64,000 nucleotides of DNA, taken from positions 1,054,001 through 1,118,000 of the forward strand of contig NZ_JABWQP020000001.1 of the NCBI RefSeq assembly GCF_014268505.2. Reading direction: 5' to 3'. This document shows, in pieces, positions 29,766 to 38,886 of the stretch (positions are counted from its first letter, which is position 1; the number at the start of each line of letters is the position of its first letter). The notes beneath the pieces were generated by a model. That model was given only the letters and a program-made list of their open reading frames with translations, did no database searches and had not been told where the DNA came from. Origin of the DNA: Pseudomonas khorasanensis (GTDB lineage Bacteria > Pseudomonadota > Gammaproteobacteria > Pseudomonadales > Pseudomonadaceae). A program made the translations under genes and the position numbers.

Positions 29766-30817
29766 CTGGCCGCGCTCAGTGCCGCAATCTTGAATGAAGA
29801 CTGGTACCCCTGCGGATTGCACGATTGCCACCGCCAGGCATCGACGATCATTTGCGGCAGATCGCGCTGCGCGGTCCAGCCCAATTCCCGTTTGGCCTTG
29901 CCGGGGTCTGCAAAGCATTTGGCAATGTCACCCTGGCGGCGAGGTGCAAAGCGATAGGGAATGGCGATGCCGGTGATGTCTTCGAAGCTGTGAATGATCT
30001 GCAGCACGCTATAGCCAACGCCGGTGCCGAGGTTCCAGACATCTATGCCGCTGTTTTGCTGCAACTTCAGCAGGGCCTTGAGGTGGCCGATGGCGAGGTC
30101 CACTACATGGATGTAGTCGCGCACGCAGGTGCCGTCGACGGTGGGATAGTCGCTGCCGTACACCGTGAGCTCAGGGATCCGGCCTATGGCGACCTGGGTC
30201 AGGCAAGGCAACAGATTGTTGGGATGTCCCGTGGGGGCTTCGCCGATCATCCCGCTCTCGTGTGCACCGATCGGGTTGAAGTAGCGCAACAGGGCGATGC
30301 TCCAGCGCGGATCGGCGTGGCACAGATCGCTGAGCAATTCTTCGATCATCAGTTTGGTCCGGCCGTAGGGATTGACCGGTTTGCCGGTGCCGAGATCTTC
30401 GGAAATCGGCGTGCGTGTCGGCTCGCCATAGACCGTGGCCGATGAGCTGAACACCAGCTTGAACACATCGTTGCGGGCCATGGCCCGGCACAGCTCCAGC
30501 GTACCGGCGACGTTGTTGGTGTAGTAGTCCAACGGGTTGCTCACGCTTTCTGCGACCGACTTGAGGCTGGCGAAATGCACCACGGCATCGATGTCATAAC
30601 GGCTGAAGATGTCGTCGAGCAAGCGCGAATCACGGACGTCACCCTTGATGAAATCGACCTTGGTCAGGGTCAGTTGCTCAAGACGCTTGATGCACTCCCG
30701 ACAGCTGTTGCACAGGTTGTCGAGGACGAGCACGTGCCGCCCGGCATTGATCAGCGCCAACGCGGTATGGGAGCCGATGTAACCGGCCCCGCCAGTAATC
30801 AACGTAGTTTTGCGCAT
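29762..30817 (-). CDS. galE: UDP-glucose 4-epimerase
   Basis: 351 residues, extended SDR. NAD fold TLITGGAGYIGSHTALAL (residues 5-22), LDNLCNS (near 33), catalytic YGRTK (Tyr and Lys near 150), and NPIGAH further on. It interconverts UDP-glucose and UDP-galactose and so would supply galactose to the polymer. Its stop codon overlaps the GH16 start by four bases. The flippase gene ends 33 bases upstream. Confidence 0.9.
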   Translation of the reverse strand: MRKTTLITGGAGYIGSHTALALINAGRHVLVLDNLCNSCRECIKRLEQLTLTKVDFIKGDVRDSRLLDDIFSRYDIDAVVHFASLKSVAESVSNPLDYYTNNVAGTLELCRAMARNDVFKLVFSSSATVYGEPTRTPISEDLGTGKPVNPYGRTKLMIEELLSDLCHADPRWSIALLRYFNPIGAHESGMIGEAPTGHPNNLLPCLTQVAIGRIPELTVYGSDYPTVDGTCVRDYIHVVDLAIGHLKALLKLQQNSGIDVWNLGTGVGYSVLQIIHSFEDITGIAIPYRFAPRRQGDIAKCFADPGKAKRELGWTAQRDLPQMIVDAWRWQSCNPQGYQSSFKIAALSAAR

Positions 30818-30850
30818 GGATAGGTCTTCCTGTTTTTTCGGGGACTGAAT

Positions 30851-32269
30851 TCAGCGAGCGGTGAACACCGATTTGAATTCCTGCGGCCAGCGCGGGTGCA
30901 GGACGCTATACGCCACGGCATAGCTCAGCGCGCCCAGCAAAATGTTGCATGCCAGGTGGAGATAGCCTTGAATGCCCAGCTGCGGCGACAGGGACAAAAC
31001 AGTCGCGACCATCACCAGAGAAGCCAGCACACTGCGGTAATTGGAGTTCAAGAACCGACGCCAGCCGTAACCGACGGCGGCATTGAGCCCGCGGATCTGC
31101 AAGGGCGTGATCATCAGCATGCGCGCCAGCAGCGCAATGGCTGCGGCCATGCCGCCATAAACACTGCCGAAGACGTACACCAGCAGCAGCGCCAGCACCG
31201 TCGTGACTACCTCAGCCTTGATCGTGAGGTGGCTGCGGTTGACCGCTACCAATGCGGTAGTCGCGTACATTGCCGTGTTGCCGATGGCCGCTGTGCACGC
31301 CAGTACTTGCAGCAGAGGAATGGCCTCTGCCCACTTGGCGCCGAAGATCAACAGAATGAGGTCGCTGGCCGTGAGGGCGATGCCGAGGAACAGCGGCGTC
31401 AACAAAAAGCTGCTCACTACCGTGGAGTCGCCGATGATCCCGAGCAGGCGCACCGGCTCGGTGCTGCGCCGGGAAAACGCCGGCAGCGCGTAGCTCAGCA
31501 GGCCGTTATAGATCGCCGTACGCGGCAGGTCGATGATGCGCATGGCCATGTTGAACATGCCGACCGCATTTGCCCCGGCAGTCATCCCCAGCACCACGTT
31601 GACCCCGCGCTGGAGGGTCTGTGAACTCAACGCGTTGATCGCGACGGGCGTGCCGGCCCTTAGCAACTCGCGCAAGAACGGACCGTCGATATAAAAGGCG
31701 ATGCGTCGCGGATCTGCGCGCATCAAGACGATGATCGAGACGAACTCCATGACCAGCGCCTGGGCAATCACGGCCCAGGCGCCCAATCCACACAACGCGA
31801 CAGCGATGCCGGCGACGCCGCCGACGACCTTGCCCAGCAACGTGCGCGAGGCGAGCATCTTGAAGTTGCCGCTACGGCGCATTTGCGCCACGTAGACACG
31901 CGCCATCATGGTGAACAGGATCTTCACCGAGGCCAGCGCGGTCATCAAGCGCAGTATTGGGTCGGAGGTGTAAAACATCACCGCCACAGAGATCAGCACA
32001 ATCGACATCACGCTGACCAAAACCGCCGCCCAGAACGCAGTCGAGATGTGCCTGTCCTCCAGCCGCTCCAGACGCACCAGCGGATCTTCCAGTACCGATG
32101 AGTAAATCAGCCCGACCAGCTCGACGATGGCAATGATGATCGTGCCCACCCCCAGTTCGGCCGGCGACAGCAGCCTCGCATAAGCGACGAACGTGATCAT
32201 CGACAGCAGAATCAGGCCGAATTTTTCGGTGAAGATCCAGCCGAGGGTGACGAGGCGGGGATTGGCCAT
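30851..32269 (-). CDS. Wzx-like polysaccharide flippase
   Basis: 472 residues from ATG 32269 (MANPRLVTLGW); the frame extends to 32335 without a usable start. Twelve to fourteen hydrophobic segments and no catalytic motif, fitting the PST/MOP lipid-linked oligosaccharide flippase group. It would move undecaprenyl-linked repeat units to the outside of the inner membrane for Wzy. It lies between GT2 and galE genes with gaps of 13 and 33 bases. Confidence 0.83.
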   Translation of the reverse strand: MANPRLVTLGWIFTEKFGLILLSMITFVAYARLLSPAELGVGTIIIAIVELVGLIYSSVLEDPLVRLERLEDRHISTAFWAAVLVSVMSIVLISVAVMFYTSDPILRLMTALASVKILFTMMARVYVAQMRRSGNFKMLASRTLLGKVVGGVAGIAVALCGLGAWAVIAQALVMEFVSIIVLMRADPRRIAFYIDGPFLRELLRAGTPVAINALSSQTLQRGVNVVLGMTAGANAVGMFNMAMRIIDLPRTAIYNGLLSYALPAFSRRSTEPVRLLGIIGDSTVVSSFLLTPLFLGIALTASDLILLIFGAKWAEAIPLLQVLACTAAIGNTAMYATTALVAVNRSHLTIKAEVVTTVLALLLVYVFGSVYGGMAAAIALLARMLMITPLQIRGLNAAVGYGWRRFLNSNYRSVLASLVMVATVLSLSPQLGIQGYLHLACNILLGALSYAVAYSVLHPRWPQEFKSVFTAR

Positions 32270-32282
32270 GGCAGGTACCGAT

Positions 32283-33236
32283 TCATTGAACGATGGTTGA
32301 CGCCGGTGCCTTGCGCCATGACTTGGCGAGGGCATAAAGGTAACGCAAGGTCGGTTTGCCGTGATCGAAGATCAACGTTTGCCAGGAGTATTCGAACATT
32401 CGCCGGTAAACATCGAGCACCTCGACATGCTCGCCGCGCCGGGAAAAGGTATTGAGGAAATCGGTGTGATTGCCCAGCACGAAGTCGATGTGTTGCTGTT
32501 TGCTCAGTTGCGCGCCATAGCGTTCCAGATACACCTCAATGAACCTGATTTTGTTCTGGTAGTGCTTTTTCGGTTGCGCGGTCATGTTGCCGTCGTTGAC
32601 CGTACGCTCGAGCAGCACCTGCGGCACGGTGTGGATCTCCCAGTGTTCGGCGATGCGGGTCCACATGAAACGGTCTTCGCAGTAACGCAGGCCGGCATCG
32701 AAGCCGCCGAGTTGCAGCATGACGTCGCGCTTGACCAGCGCGGCGGAGACGCCATTGAGGACGTTGGCGTGAACGAAATCGTAAAAGTGCATGCCGCCCT
32801 TGCGCAGGTTGTCGAGTTGCCGCTTGCCGTTGCTGTAGTTGACCTGGGCGTAACAGTCGATCAGCCCGACCGGGCGACCCTGACGCTCGAGTTCGTCATA
32901 CAGCGCCAGTTGCAGCTCGAGTTTCTGTGGGCGCCACTGGTCGTCGGCATCGAGCATCGCCACGAAGGTCTCCCGGCTGTGGCGCAAGCCGGTATTGCGC
33001 GCACTGGCCTGGCCTTCGTTGGGCTGCTGCAGCAGCGTCAGGCGAAACGGCGCGGCGAAGCGCCTGACCCGTTGCGGCCCGTCATCGGTAGAGCCGTCGT
33101 CGATGACAATGACGTGATCGGGCAATCGGGTCTGCTCGGCCAGCGACGTCAGCGTTTGCTCGATGCTGTCGGCGCCGTTGTACATAGGGATCAACACGCA
33201 CACGGTATGCGCTGAAAGCGGGGCTTGGTTTCGCAC
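32283..33236 (-). CDS. GT2-family glycosyltransferase
   Basis: 317 residues from GTG 33236 (preceded by AAGGAGAAGCCCC, a strong RBS). Upstream codons to 33362 run into the wzy gene. GT-A fold start VCVLIPMYNGADSIEQTL, then IVIDDGSTDDG and AMLDADDQW (metal-binding DxD-like). An RF-x-W-like region (YCEDRFMWTRIAEHW) follows. It adds one sugar to the lipid-linked repeat unit; which sugar is unknown. Confidence 0.87.
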   Translation of the reverse strand: MRNQAPLSAHTVCVLIPMYNGADSIEQTLTSLAEQTRLPDHVIVIDDGSTDDGPQRVRRFAAPFRLTLLQQPNEGQASARNTGLRHSRETFVAMLDADDQWRPQKLELQLALYDELERQGRPVGLIDCYAQVNYSNGKRQLDNLRKGGMHFYDFVHANVLNGVSAALVKRDVMLQLGGFDAGLRYCEDRFMWTRIAEHWEIHTVPQVLLERTVNDGNMTAQPKKHYQNKIRFIEVYLERYGAQLSKQQHIDFVLGNHTDFLNTFSRRGEHVEVLDVYRRMFEYSWQTLIFDHGKPTLRYLYALAKSWRKAPASTIVQ

Positions 33237-33252
33237 GGGGCTTCTCCTTGTG

Positions 33253-34566
33253 TTACGCCTTGGCTGAATCAGCCGCAAATGCCCGGCCGGCCGAACGCTG
33301 ACGCTGGGCTGCGGGTGATGACGCGGGGTACATGACAAGCCGATGCCGAAAAGACAGGGCAAGGGTGCAGAACACCAAAAACTCGGCGGAGCGGTAATTG
33401 GGGATCACATACGCGACATAGTTGGTGACGGCGAACAGCCCGATGATCACCAGAGCGCTGGCGCGGTACTGCGCTGAATGGTTTGCGGTGACGGCGCGGT
33501 ATTGCTTGAACAGCGCTTCGCCCAGCAGCAACACCAGCGCGCTCAATTGTATGACACCGCCGTTAAGCAGGGTTTCGACGTAGCCACTGTGGGCGTTGCC
33601 GATGTAGCCCCAGCGCGTGATGAAGGCATCGGCATCCGGACTGGCCCAAAAGGCGCCGAAGCCGTATCCCTTGAGCCATTGCTGCTCGACAAACGGAGCG
33701 AGCAGTTCCCAGATCAGCGTGCGGTCGGTCAGTGAAGGGTCGCGGCCGGCGATTTCCAGCAGCCACGCCAGGTGGTTGTAAAGCAGCAGGCACACCAGCA
33801 GAAACAGCACCGTGCAACCGAAGAACAGCCACTGAGAGCGGTTGATTCGCAGGCGGATCAGCGTGAGGAAGTACCCGTAGCTCACGGTCCCGGAAATGAC
33901 CAGTGCAACGCCGGTTGCCGACTGCGCCAGCAGGATGGCGATCAGCGAACACAACGCGCAGAACAGCGCCCGGCGATTGCCCTGGCGGATCATGGGCAGC
34001 AACAACAGGATGGCGACGGCATTGAGCCGTGCGCCGGCATTCTTTTCGGCAAAAATACCTTTGAAGGCGCCGTCGCGAATTCCCCCGGACAGAAACGCGA
34101 CCTCGGGCATGACCAGCGCGAGCATCAGCCCGATAAACGCTGCCACGCCGATCGCACAGCCGAGCATGAACACGATCTTTTCCAGTGGGTAATTCCAGGC
34201 AATGAAACCGGCAAAAAACACCACGCCGAGCAGCGCAATAACGCGCTTGAGTGACAGCATGGGGTCATGGGACCAGCCGATCGAGGCGATGACGCAGAGC
34301 ACAAAGAGCAGCAGGAAGAAGTTGCTGCGGTAGAAGGTTTTGCTGAGGAATACCTTGTGGCGAATAGCGAAAAACAACGGCACCAGGAGCGTGATGAGTC
34401 CGCAGACCTGATTGGCAACGCTGCCTTCGAGGTCTTTGCTGACATCGCCGAAGCTGAATCCGCCGCCCAGCCCAAGGACAAACGTGATCACCTGGATGTA
34501 GAAGAGCACGCCAAACAAGGCAAAGCCGTCACGCAGGGTCGTATATCTGATCGCCAGTGTGCTCAT
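33253..34566 (-). CDS. Wzy-like polymerase (O-antigen ligase family)
   Basis: 437 residues with about twelve hydrophobic segments and a large periplasmic loop in the second half. IFAEKNAGARLNAVA (near 170), the stretch typical of the O-antigen ligase/polymerase family, is followed by a loop with GRDPSLTDRTLIWEL and AHSGYVETLLNGG. It polymerises repeat units in the periplasm. Its start shares ATGA with the stop of the GT4 gene. As the only polymerase-like gene in the locus it is the best Wzy candidate. Confidence 0.8.
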   Translation of the reverse strand: MSTLAIRYTTLRDGFALFGVLFYIQVITFVLGLGGGFSFGDVSKDLEGSVANQVCGLITLLVPLFFAIRHKVFLSKTFYRSNFFLLLFVLCVIASIGWSHDPMLSLKRVIALLGVVFFAGFIAWNYPLEKIVFMLGCAIGVAAFIGLMLALVMPEVAFLSGGIRDGAFKGIFAEKNAGARLNAVAILLLLPMIRQGNRRALFCALCSLIAILLAQSATGVALVISGTVSYGYFLTLIRLRINRSQWLFFGCTVLFLLVCLLLYNHLAWLLEIAGRDPSLTDRTLIWELLAPFVEQQWLKGYGFGAFWASPDADAFITRWGYIGNAHSGYVETLLNGGVIQLSALVLLLGEALFKQYRAVTANHSAQYRASALVIIGLFAVTNYVAYVIPNYRSAEFLVFCTLALSFRHRLVMYPASSPAAQRQRSAGRAFAADSAKA

Positions 34567-35675
34567 GATGCAGCGCTCCCGAGCATCGCGGTGAGGTAGG
34601 TCTGCACGGCACGGGTATTGGCAAACCGGGCGGCCGCCTCAAGTCGGGTATGGCGCTTGAAATTGCGCGGTGTACCCAGTTGCAGAACGATCGCCTGTGC
34701 CAGCGCGACCGCGTCGTCGACATCGACCAGCGGCGCCACCAACCCGTTGATGAGGATTTCCGCCGGGCCATGCGGGCAGCGCGTCGCCACGACCGGCGTG
34801 CCTGTGGCCAGGGCTTCTACCAACGCATTGGGACTGCCTTCGAAGCGCGACGACAACACAAAGCAATCGGCTGCAGCCACTTCCGCCAGAGGATCGGCGG
34901 TATAACCCGGCAGGTCGACACGATCAGCGAGGCCCAATGCACGCGCCTGTTCAAGCAATTGAGTCCTGAGCGCACCTTCACCGAAAATAATCAGACGCAC
35001 GCCGGTAGTAGGGAGCGCAGCAATGGCCGTGATCAGCGTATCGAAGCCTTTTTGCCGGGCCAGACGGCCCACGGCGACGACCACTGCGTCGGACTTTTCC
35101 AGCAGCCAGCGGTGGCTGGGCCGGCCCGGCCGTTTTTTGTAGAAGTCGTCGTCGAGCACTGGATTGTCAGCAATGGTCACGTCCTGGCGACGTGCGATGG
35201 TGGTATCGACGAGGTCCTGGGCAACGCCTTTCGAAACGCAGATCACCGGATTGGGAATCAGCCGATACAGCAGCGGTGCCGCCCAGTAGGCGAGCCTTAC
35301 CGTGAAGGCAGGGTTGACGTGCTTATCGTGGGAAAACGCATTGCGCTCACTGACGTGCAACCGTGCCAGCGTGCCCGACAGCGCGGCCGCCGCGATTGCA
35401 ACGACGTTGACGTGGGTAAGCACCGCCAGTTGCGCATCAAAGCGATTGGCCCGCAGAAATCGCGCCAGCGCCGGCACCGCACGAGCGCTGCGGGGGCTTT
35501 GCAGTTCCACGGTCTTGACGCGCGGATCGAGACAGGCCGCGTTGATCCCGCCACCGGTGAGCAGCAGCAATGTCACGTCGTTACCCGCGTCGACCAGCGC
35601 ACCGGCCAGGCGTGTCATCATTTTTTCAGCCCCGCCCGCGCCGAGGTCGTGCAGGATGATCAGGAATTTTTTCAT
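34563..35675 (-). CDS. GT4-family glycosyltransferase, copy A
   Basis: 370 residues from ATG 35675 (MKKFLIILHDLGAGGAEKM). The N-terminal GGAEKM loop and the C-terminal sequence FEGSPNALVEALATGTPVV (EX7E-like) define GT-B retaining transferases of family 4. Both ends of the gene use ATGA overlaps (with the other GT4 and with wzy), indicating translational coupling. It adds a sugar from a nucleotide donor in the cytoplasm. Confidence 0.86.
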   Translation of the reverse strand: MKKFLIILHDLGAGGAEKMMTRLAGALVDAGNDVTLLLLTGGGINAACLDPRVKTVELQSPRSARAVPALARFLRANRFDAQLAVLTHVNVVAIAAAALSGTLARLHVSERNAFSHDKHVNPAFTVRLAYWAAPLLYRLIPNPVICVSKGVAQDLVDTTIARRQDVTIADNPVLDDDFYKKRPGRPSHRWLLEKSDAVVVAVGRLARQKGFDTLITAIAALPTTGVRLIIFGEGALRTQLLEQARALGLADRVDLPGYTADPLAEVAAADCFVLSSRFEGSPNALVEALATGTPVVATRCPHGPAEILINGLVAPLVDVDDAVALAQAIVLQLGTPRNFKRHTRLEAAARFANTRAVQTYLTAMLGSAAS

Positions 35676-36754
35676 TGATTCCATACCTGGTAATACGCCT
35701 GCGCCGCGTGCTGGCTGGTGTAAGGCCGGAGGGCGTCGGTCACGCTTTTTTCGTTCGGCATCACGTCATCCCGGGAGGTCAGGCTGTGCAACATGCCCTC
35801 GGCCAGTGCCGGTACGTCGTTGGCCTTGACCAGCAGGCCGAGCTGACCGTTGTTCAGCAGTTCCCTGGGACCGGTTTCGCAGTCGCAGGCCAGCACCGGC
35901 GTACCCAGCGCCAACGCTTCGATCAGCACGGTCGGCATGCCTTCGTGGGTGGAACTCAAGATGAACAGCCGCGCGTGCCTGAGCAGTGGGTAGGGGTTGC
36001 TCAGAAACCCGGTGAAGTGCACCCGCTGCGCGATACCCAAGCGCTGCGCCTGAGCAATCAGTGTGTCGCGCATCGGCCCGTCGCCGGCAATCACCAGATC
36101 CGGCAGGGCGCGGTGTTGCGACGCCAAGGCGTAGGCATCGAGCAGCAGATCAAAGCCTTTCTGCTGCGTCAGTCGTCCCAGCCCTAACCAGTAGGCATCG
36201 GGCAATCCGGCGACCAGTGGCGCCCGTGAGGCCTGGAACAATTGCTCGGTGATGACTGCGTTGGGGCAATAGCTGATTCGCTGTCGTCCCCACGGTAACA
36301 AGCCGACCAACGACTGGCGCAACGCAGCCGAGACCGTAACAACCTTGCCGCTGCCGCACAGGTACAAGGCATAGAGCAGGCGCAAGCTCGAAGGGCCGGT
36401 TTTCTGCTCCTTGCAATCGAGGGCGATGTGCCGGCTGTAGATGACTTTGCAGGCACTGCCCAGCGTTGCAAACCAGGTGCAGACGTTGGCCTGTTCCTTG
36501 GCGGATACAAGGTGGGTCACCTGTTCATCACGAATGAGCCGGCGCAACAGCACGATTGAGCGGAGCAGGCCGGCGACGCCGTTGCCGCCGCCACGGTGGT
36601 GGCGTTGATCACCTTCGGTGTCCGGGGTCTCGCCATTCATGACGAAGAAACTCACGCGCCGGCCATCCTTGAGAAATTGCTCGGACAACCGTTGCTGCAC
36701 GCGCTCGACGCCGCCCCCCGATTTGAAATCCTTGAGAATGAACAGAATGTGCAT
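35672..36754 (-). CDS. GT4-family glycosyltransferase, copy B
   Basis: 360 residues from ATG 36754 (MHILFILKDFKSGGGVERV), with GGGGAG-like RBS (GGGGAG at five bases). A GTG two codons upstream at 36760 overlaps the preceding stop codon and is possible. GT-B features: N-terminal GGGVERV, GLGRLTQQKGFDLLLDAY (near 195), HEGMPTVLIEALALGTPVLA (near 275). It overlaps the next GT4 gene by ATGA. It is homologous to copy A but distinct. Confidence 0.85.
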   Translation of the reverse strand: MHILFILKDFKSGGGVERVQQRLSEQFLKDGRRVSFFVMNGETPDTEGDQRHHRGGGNGVAGLLRSIVLLRRLIRDEQVTHLVSAKEQANVCTWFATLGSACKVIYSRHIALDCKEQKTGPSSLRLLYALYLCGSGKVVTVSAALRQSLVGLLPWGRQRISYCPNAVITEQLFQASRAPLVAGLPDAYWLGLGRLTQQKGFDLLLDAYALASQHRALPDLVIAGDGPMRDTLIAQAQRLGIAQRVHFTGFLSNPYPLLRHARLFILSSTHEGMPTVLIEALALGTPVLACDCETGPRELLNNGQLGLLVKANDVPALAEGMLHSLTSRDDVMPNEKSVTDALRPYTSQHAAQAYYQVWNQ

Positions 36755-36756
36755 GG

Positions 36757-37461
36757 TCACTCCCCGACGCTGATGGCGACTTCGCGTCGTGCGAGCAGGG
36801 CCAGCAGGTGCAAAAAGTTGCCGGGGTAATCGATGAGGTAGCGTTTGATCGTGTGGGGCTCACGGTACATTCGGTAGAACGCGCGCAAATGCAGGCGATT
36901 GATCAACGCCGGGTAATATTGCCGCGACGCCAGCGCTTCCTGGCGAATGAACCCGCCGCAGGTAAAAGCAACACCTTCAAAGCCTGCGCGCAGTACGTCC
37001 TGCTCGAATTGCTCTTGCAGCCCGGCGCCAAGGCCAACGATGAGGATGTTCGCTTCGCTGCGGCAAATATCGGCCCGAATGGCCTCGGCCTCGGCGGCAT
37101 CGAAATAACCGTTGTGGTAACCGGCAATGCTCAGCCGCGGATACAGCGTCTTGATCTTGAGGATGAACAGTTCGAGTTCGGCTTGTCGGGCGCCGACGAA
37201 ATACACCCGTTTTCCTCCCTGCTCGGCGCCGCCCAGAACAGGGTCGGCGATGGACGTGAAGTCAAAGCTGACCCGGCCGATCGTCCGGCCGGTGACCCGC
37301 GACATGAAAGCCGACATCAGCATGCCGTCGCAAAAATAGGTGATCGTGCTCGGGCGCTGCTCCAGGAAGCTGCTGATCGAGGCAAAATTTATGAAGGAAT
37401 AGGCGTGGTTGGCCTCGAGTAATTTCGGCGAATAGCGTCTGGCCAGTTCGAGTTTCAACAT
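36757..37461 (-). CDS. WecG/TagA/CpsF-family glycosyltransferase (GT26)
   Basis: 234 residues. GT26 proteins share FCDGMLM, VYFVGAR, the nucleotide-binding ILIVGLGAGLQEQFEQD (near 145) and CGGFIRQEA near 170, all present. They add N-acetylmannosaminuronate, N-acetylmannosamine or glucose to the lipid-linked primer. Length is normal. It lies 16 bases after the ugd gene and just ahead of the GT4 pair, so it is probably the second transferase to act after the WcaJ-type enzyme. Confidence 0.85.
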   Translation of the reverse strand: MLKLELARRYSPKLLEANHAYSFINFASISSFLEQRPSTITYFCDGMLMSAFMSRVTGRTIGRVSFDFTSIADPVLGGAEQGGKRVYFVGARQAELELFILKIKTLYPRLSIAGYHNGYFDAAEAEAIRADICRSEANILIVGLGAGLQEQFEQDVLRAGFEGVAFTCGGFIRQEALASRQYYPALINRLHLRAFYRMYREPHTIKRYLIDYPGNFLHLLALLARREVAISVGE

Positions 37462-37477
37462 GATGGCGAGGCTCCCG

Positions 37478-38818
37478 TCAGATCACTGAAGGGGTCTGGC
37501 GACCCACCGAAACGTAGGTAAAGCCGCGTTTGCTCAACCGTTGCGGATCGAACAGATTGCGCCCGTCGAAAATCAGCGGTTGCTTGAGCCGCTCGCTGAG
37601 CACGTCAAAGTCCGGCGCACGAAACGCTTGCCATTCGGTGACGATGATCAACGCGTCGGCGTTTTTCAGCGCCGCTTCCTTGGTGCCCGTCAAGGTCAGG
37701 TCATCACGCGAGCCATAAATGCGCTGGGCCTCGTCCATGGCTTTTGGGTCAAATGCCTGGACGCTGGCCCCGGCGCGCCACAAGGCTTCCATCAATACGC
37801 GGCTGGGGGCTTCGCGCATGTCGTCGGTGTTGGGTTTGAAGCTCAACCCCCAGAGGGCGAAGGTCTTGCCGCTCAGGTGGCCGGCGAAGTGATTGAAAAT
37901 CTTGCTGTAAAGGCTGGTTTTCTGTTCCTGGTTGCGAGCCTCCACGGCCTTGAGCACCCGGGCATCAAAGTCGATGCTGGTCGCAGCGTGGATCAGCGCC
38001 TTTACGTCCTTGGGAAAACACGAACCGCCATAGCCCGGGCCGGGGTAGATGAATTGATAGCCGATGCGCGGGTCGGAGCCGATGCCGTGGCGTACCTTCT
38101 CGATATCGGCGCCAAGATTTTCCGCGAGGCAGGCCATTTCGTTCATGAAGCTGATCTTGGTCGCCAGCATGCAGTTGGCGGCGTACTTGGTCAGCTCGGC
38201 GCTGCGAACGTCCATGACGATGATTTTTTCGCGATTGCGATTGAACGGCTCGTACAGTTCACGCATGACTTCCTCGGCATGCGCGCTGTCGGTGCCGATG
38301 ATGATCCGGTCCGGGCGCATGCAGTCTTCGACGGCGCAGCCTTCCTTGAGAAATTCCGGATTGGAGACCACGTCGAAGGTCAGGTCGCTGCGGTCGCTGT
38401 CGGCCAGCACCTGTTCGATGTGCGCCCGCACCCGATCACCCGTGCCGACTGGCACGGTGGATTTGTCGACAATGATGTGATGACGATCCATGTGCAGCGC
38501 GATGGTCTGCGCCACGTTCAAGACGTATTGAAGATCCGCCGAACCGTCTTCGTCGGGTGGTGTACCGACAGCGATCAACAGCACATCGCCATGGTGCACG
38601 GCCTCGACGAGGTCAGTGCCAAAGCGCAGTCGACCACTCTGGTAATTGTCGCGCACCAGAGTTTTCAAGCCCGGCTCGTAGAGGGGCAGGGTGCCTTCCT
38701 TCAACGCCTCGACCCTGGCAGCATCGACATCGACGCAGAGCACACTGTGCCCGACCTCCGCCAGTGCGGCGCCTTGAACAAGGCCAACATAACCAATACC
38801 GAATACGCTCACATTCAT
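37478..38818 (-). CDS. UDP-glucose 6-dehydrogenase, EPS copy
   Basis: 446 residues from ATG 38818 (MNVSVFGIGYVGLVQ), GAGG eight bases upstream; a TTG two codons earlier is unlikely. The active cysteine lies in GYGGSCFPKDVKAL (near 258) and NPEFLKEGCAVEDC near 155. It supplies UDP-glucuronate. Together with galE and the divergent epimerase, it points to a polymer with glucose, galactose and glucuronic or galacturonic acid. A diverged homologue lies at 16997-18376. Confidence 0.92.
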   Translation of the reverse strand: MNVSVFGIGYVGLVQGAALAEVGHSVLCVDVDAARVEALKEGTLPLYEPGLKTLVRDNYQSGRLRFGTDLVEAVHHGDVLLIAVGTPPDEDGSADLQYVLNVAQTIALHMDRHHIIVDKSTVPVGTGDRVRAHIEQVLADSDRSDLTFDVVSNPEFLKEGCAVEDCMRPDRIIIGTDSAHAEEVMRELYEPFNRNREKIIVMDVRSAELTKYAANCMLATKISFMNEMACLAENLGADIEKVRHGIGSDPRIGYQFIYPGPGYGGSCFPKDVKALIHAATSIDFDARVLKAVEARNQEQKTSLYSKIFNHFAGHLSGKTFALWGLSFKPNTDDMREAPSRVLMEALWRAGASVQAFDPKAMDEAQRIYGSRDDLTLTGTKEAALKNADALIIVTEWQAFRAPDFDVLSERLKQPLIFDGRNLFDPQRLSKRGFTYVSVGRQTPSVI

Positions 38819-38886
38819 GGTCAAACCTCAGGTCGTCATGACGGTTATCAACGGTCGGGCAGGGGCAGGTAGCGGTGGGGCAGGGG

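Noticed and set aside
37541..38872. 443-codon plus-strand frame opposite ugd
   Set aside because: Antisense shadow; the minus strand encodes a complete UDP-glucose dehydrogenase.
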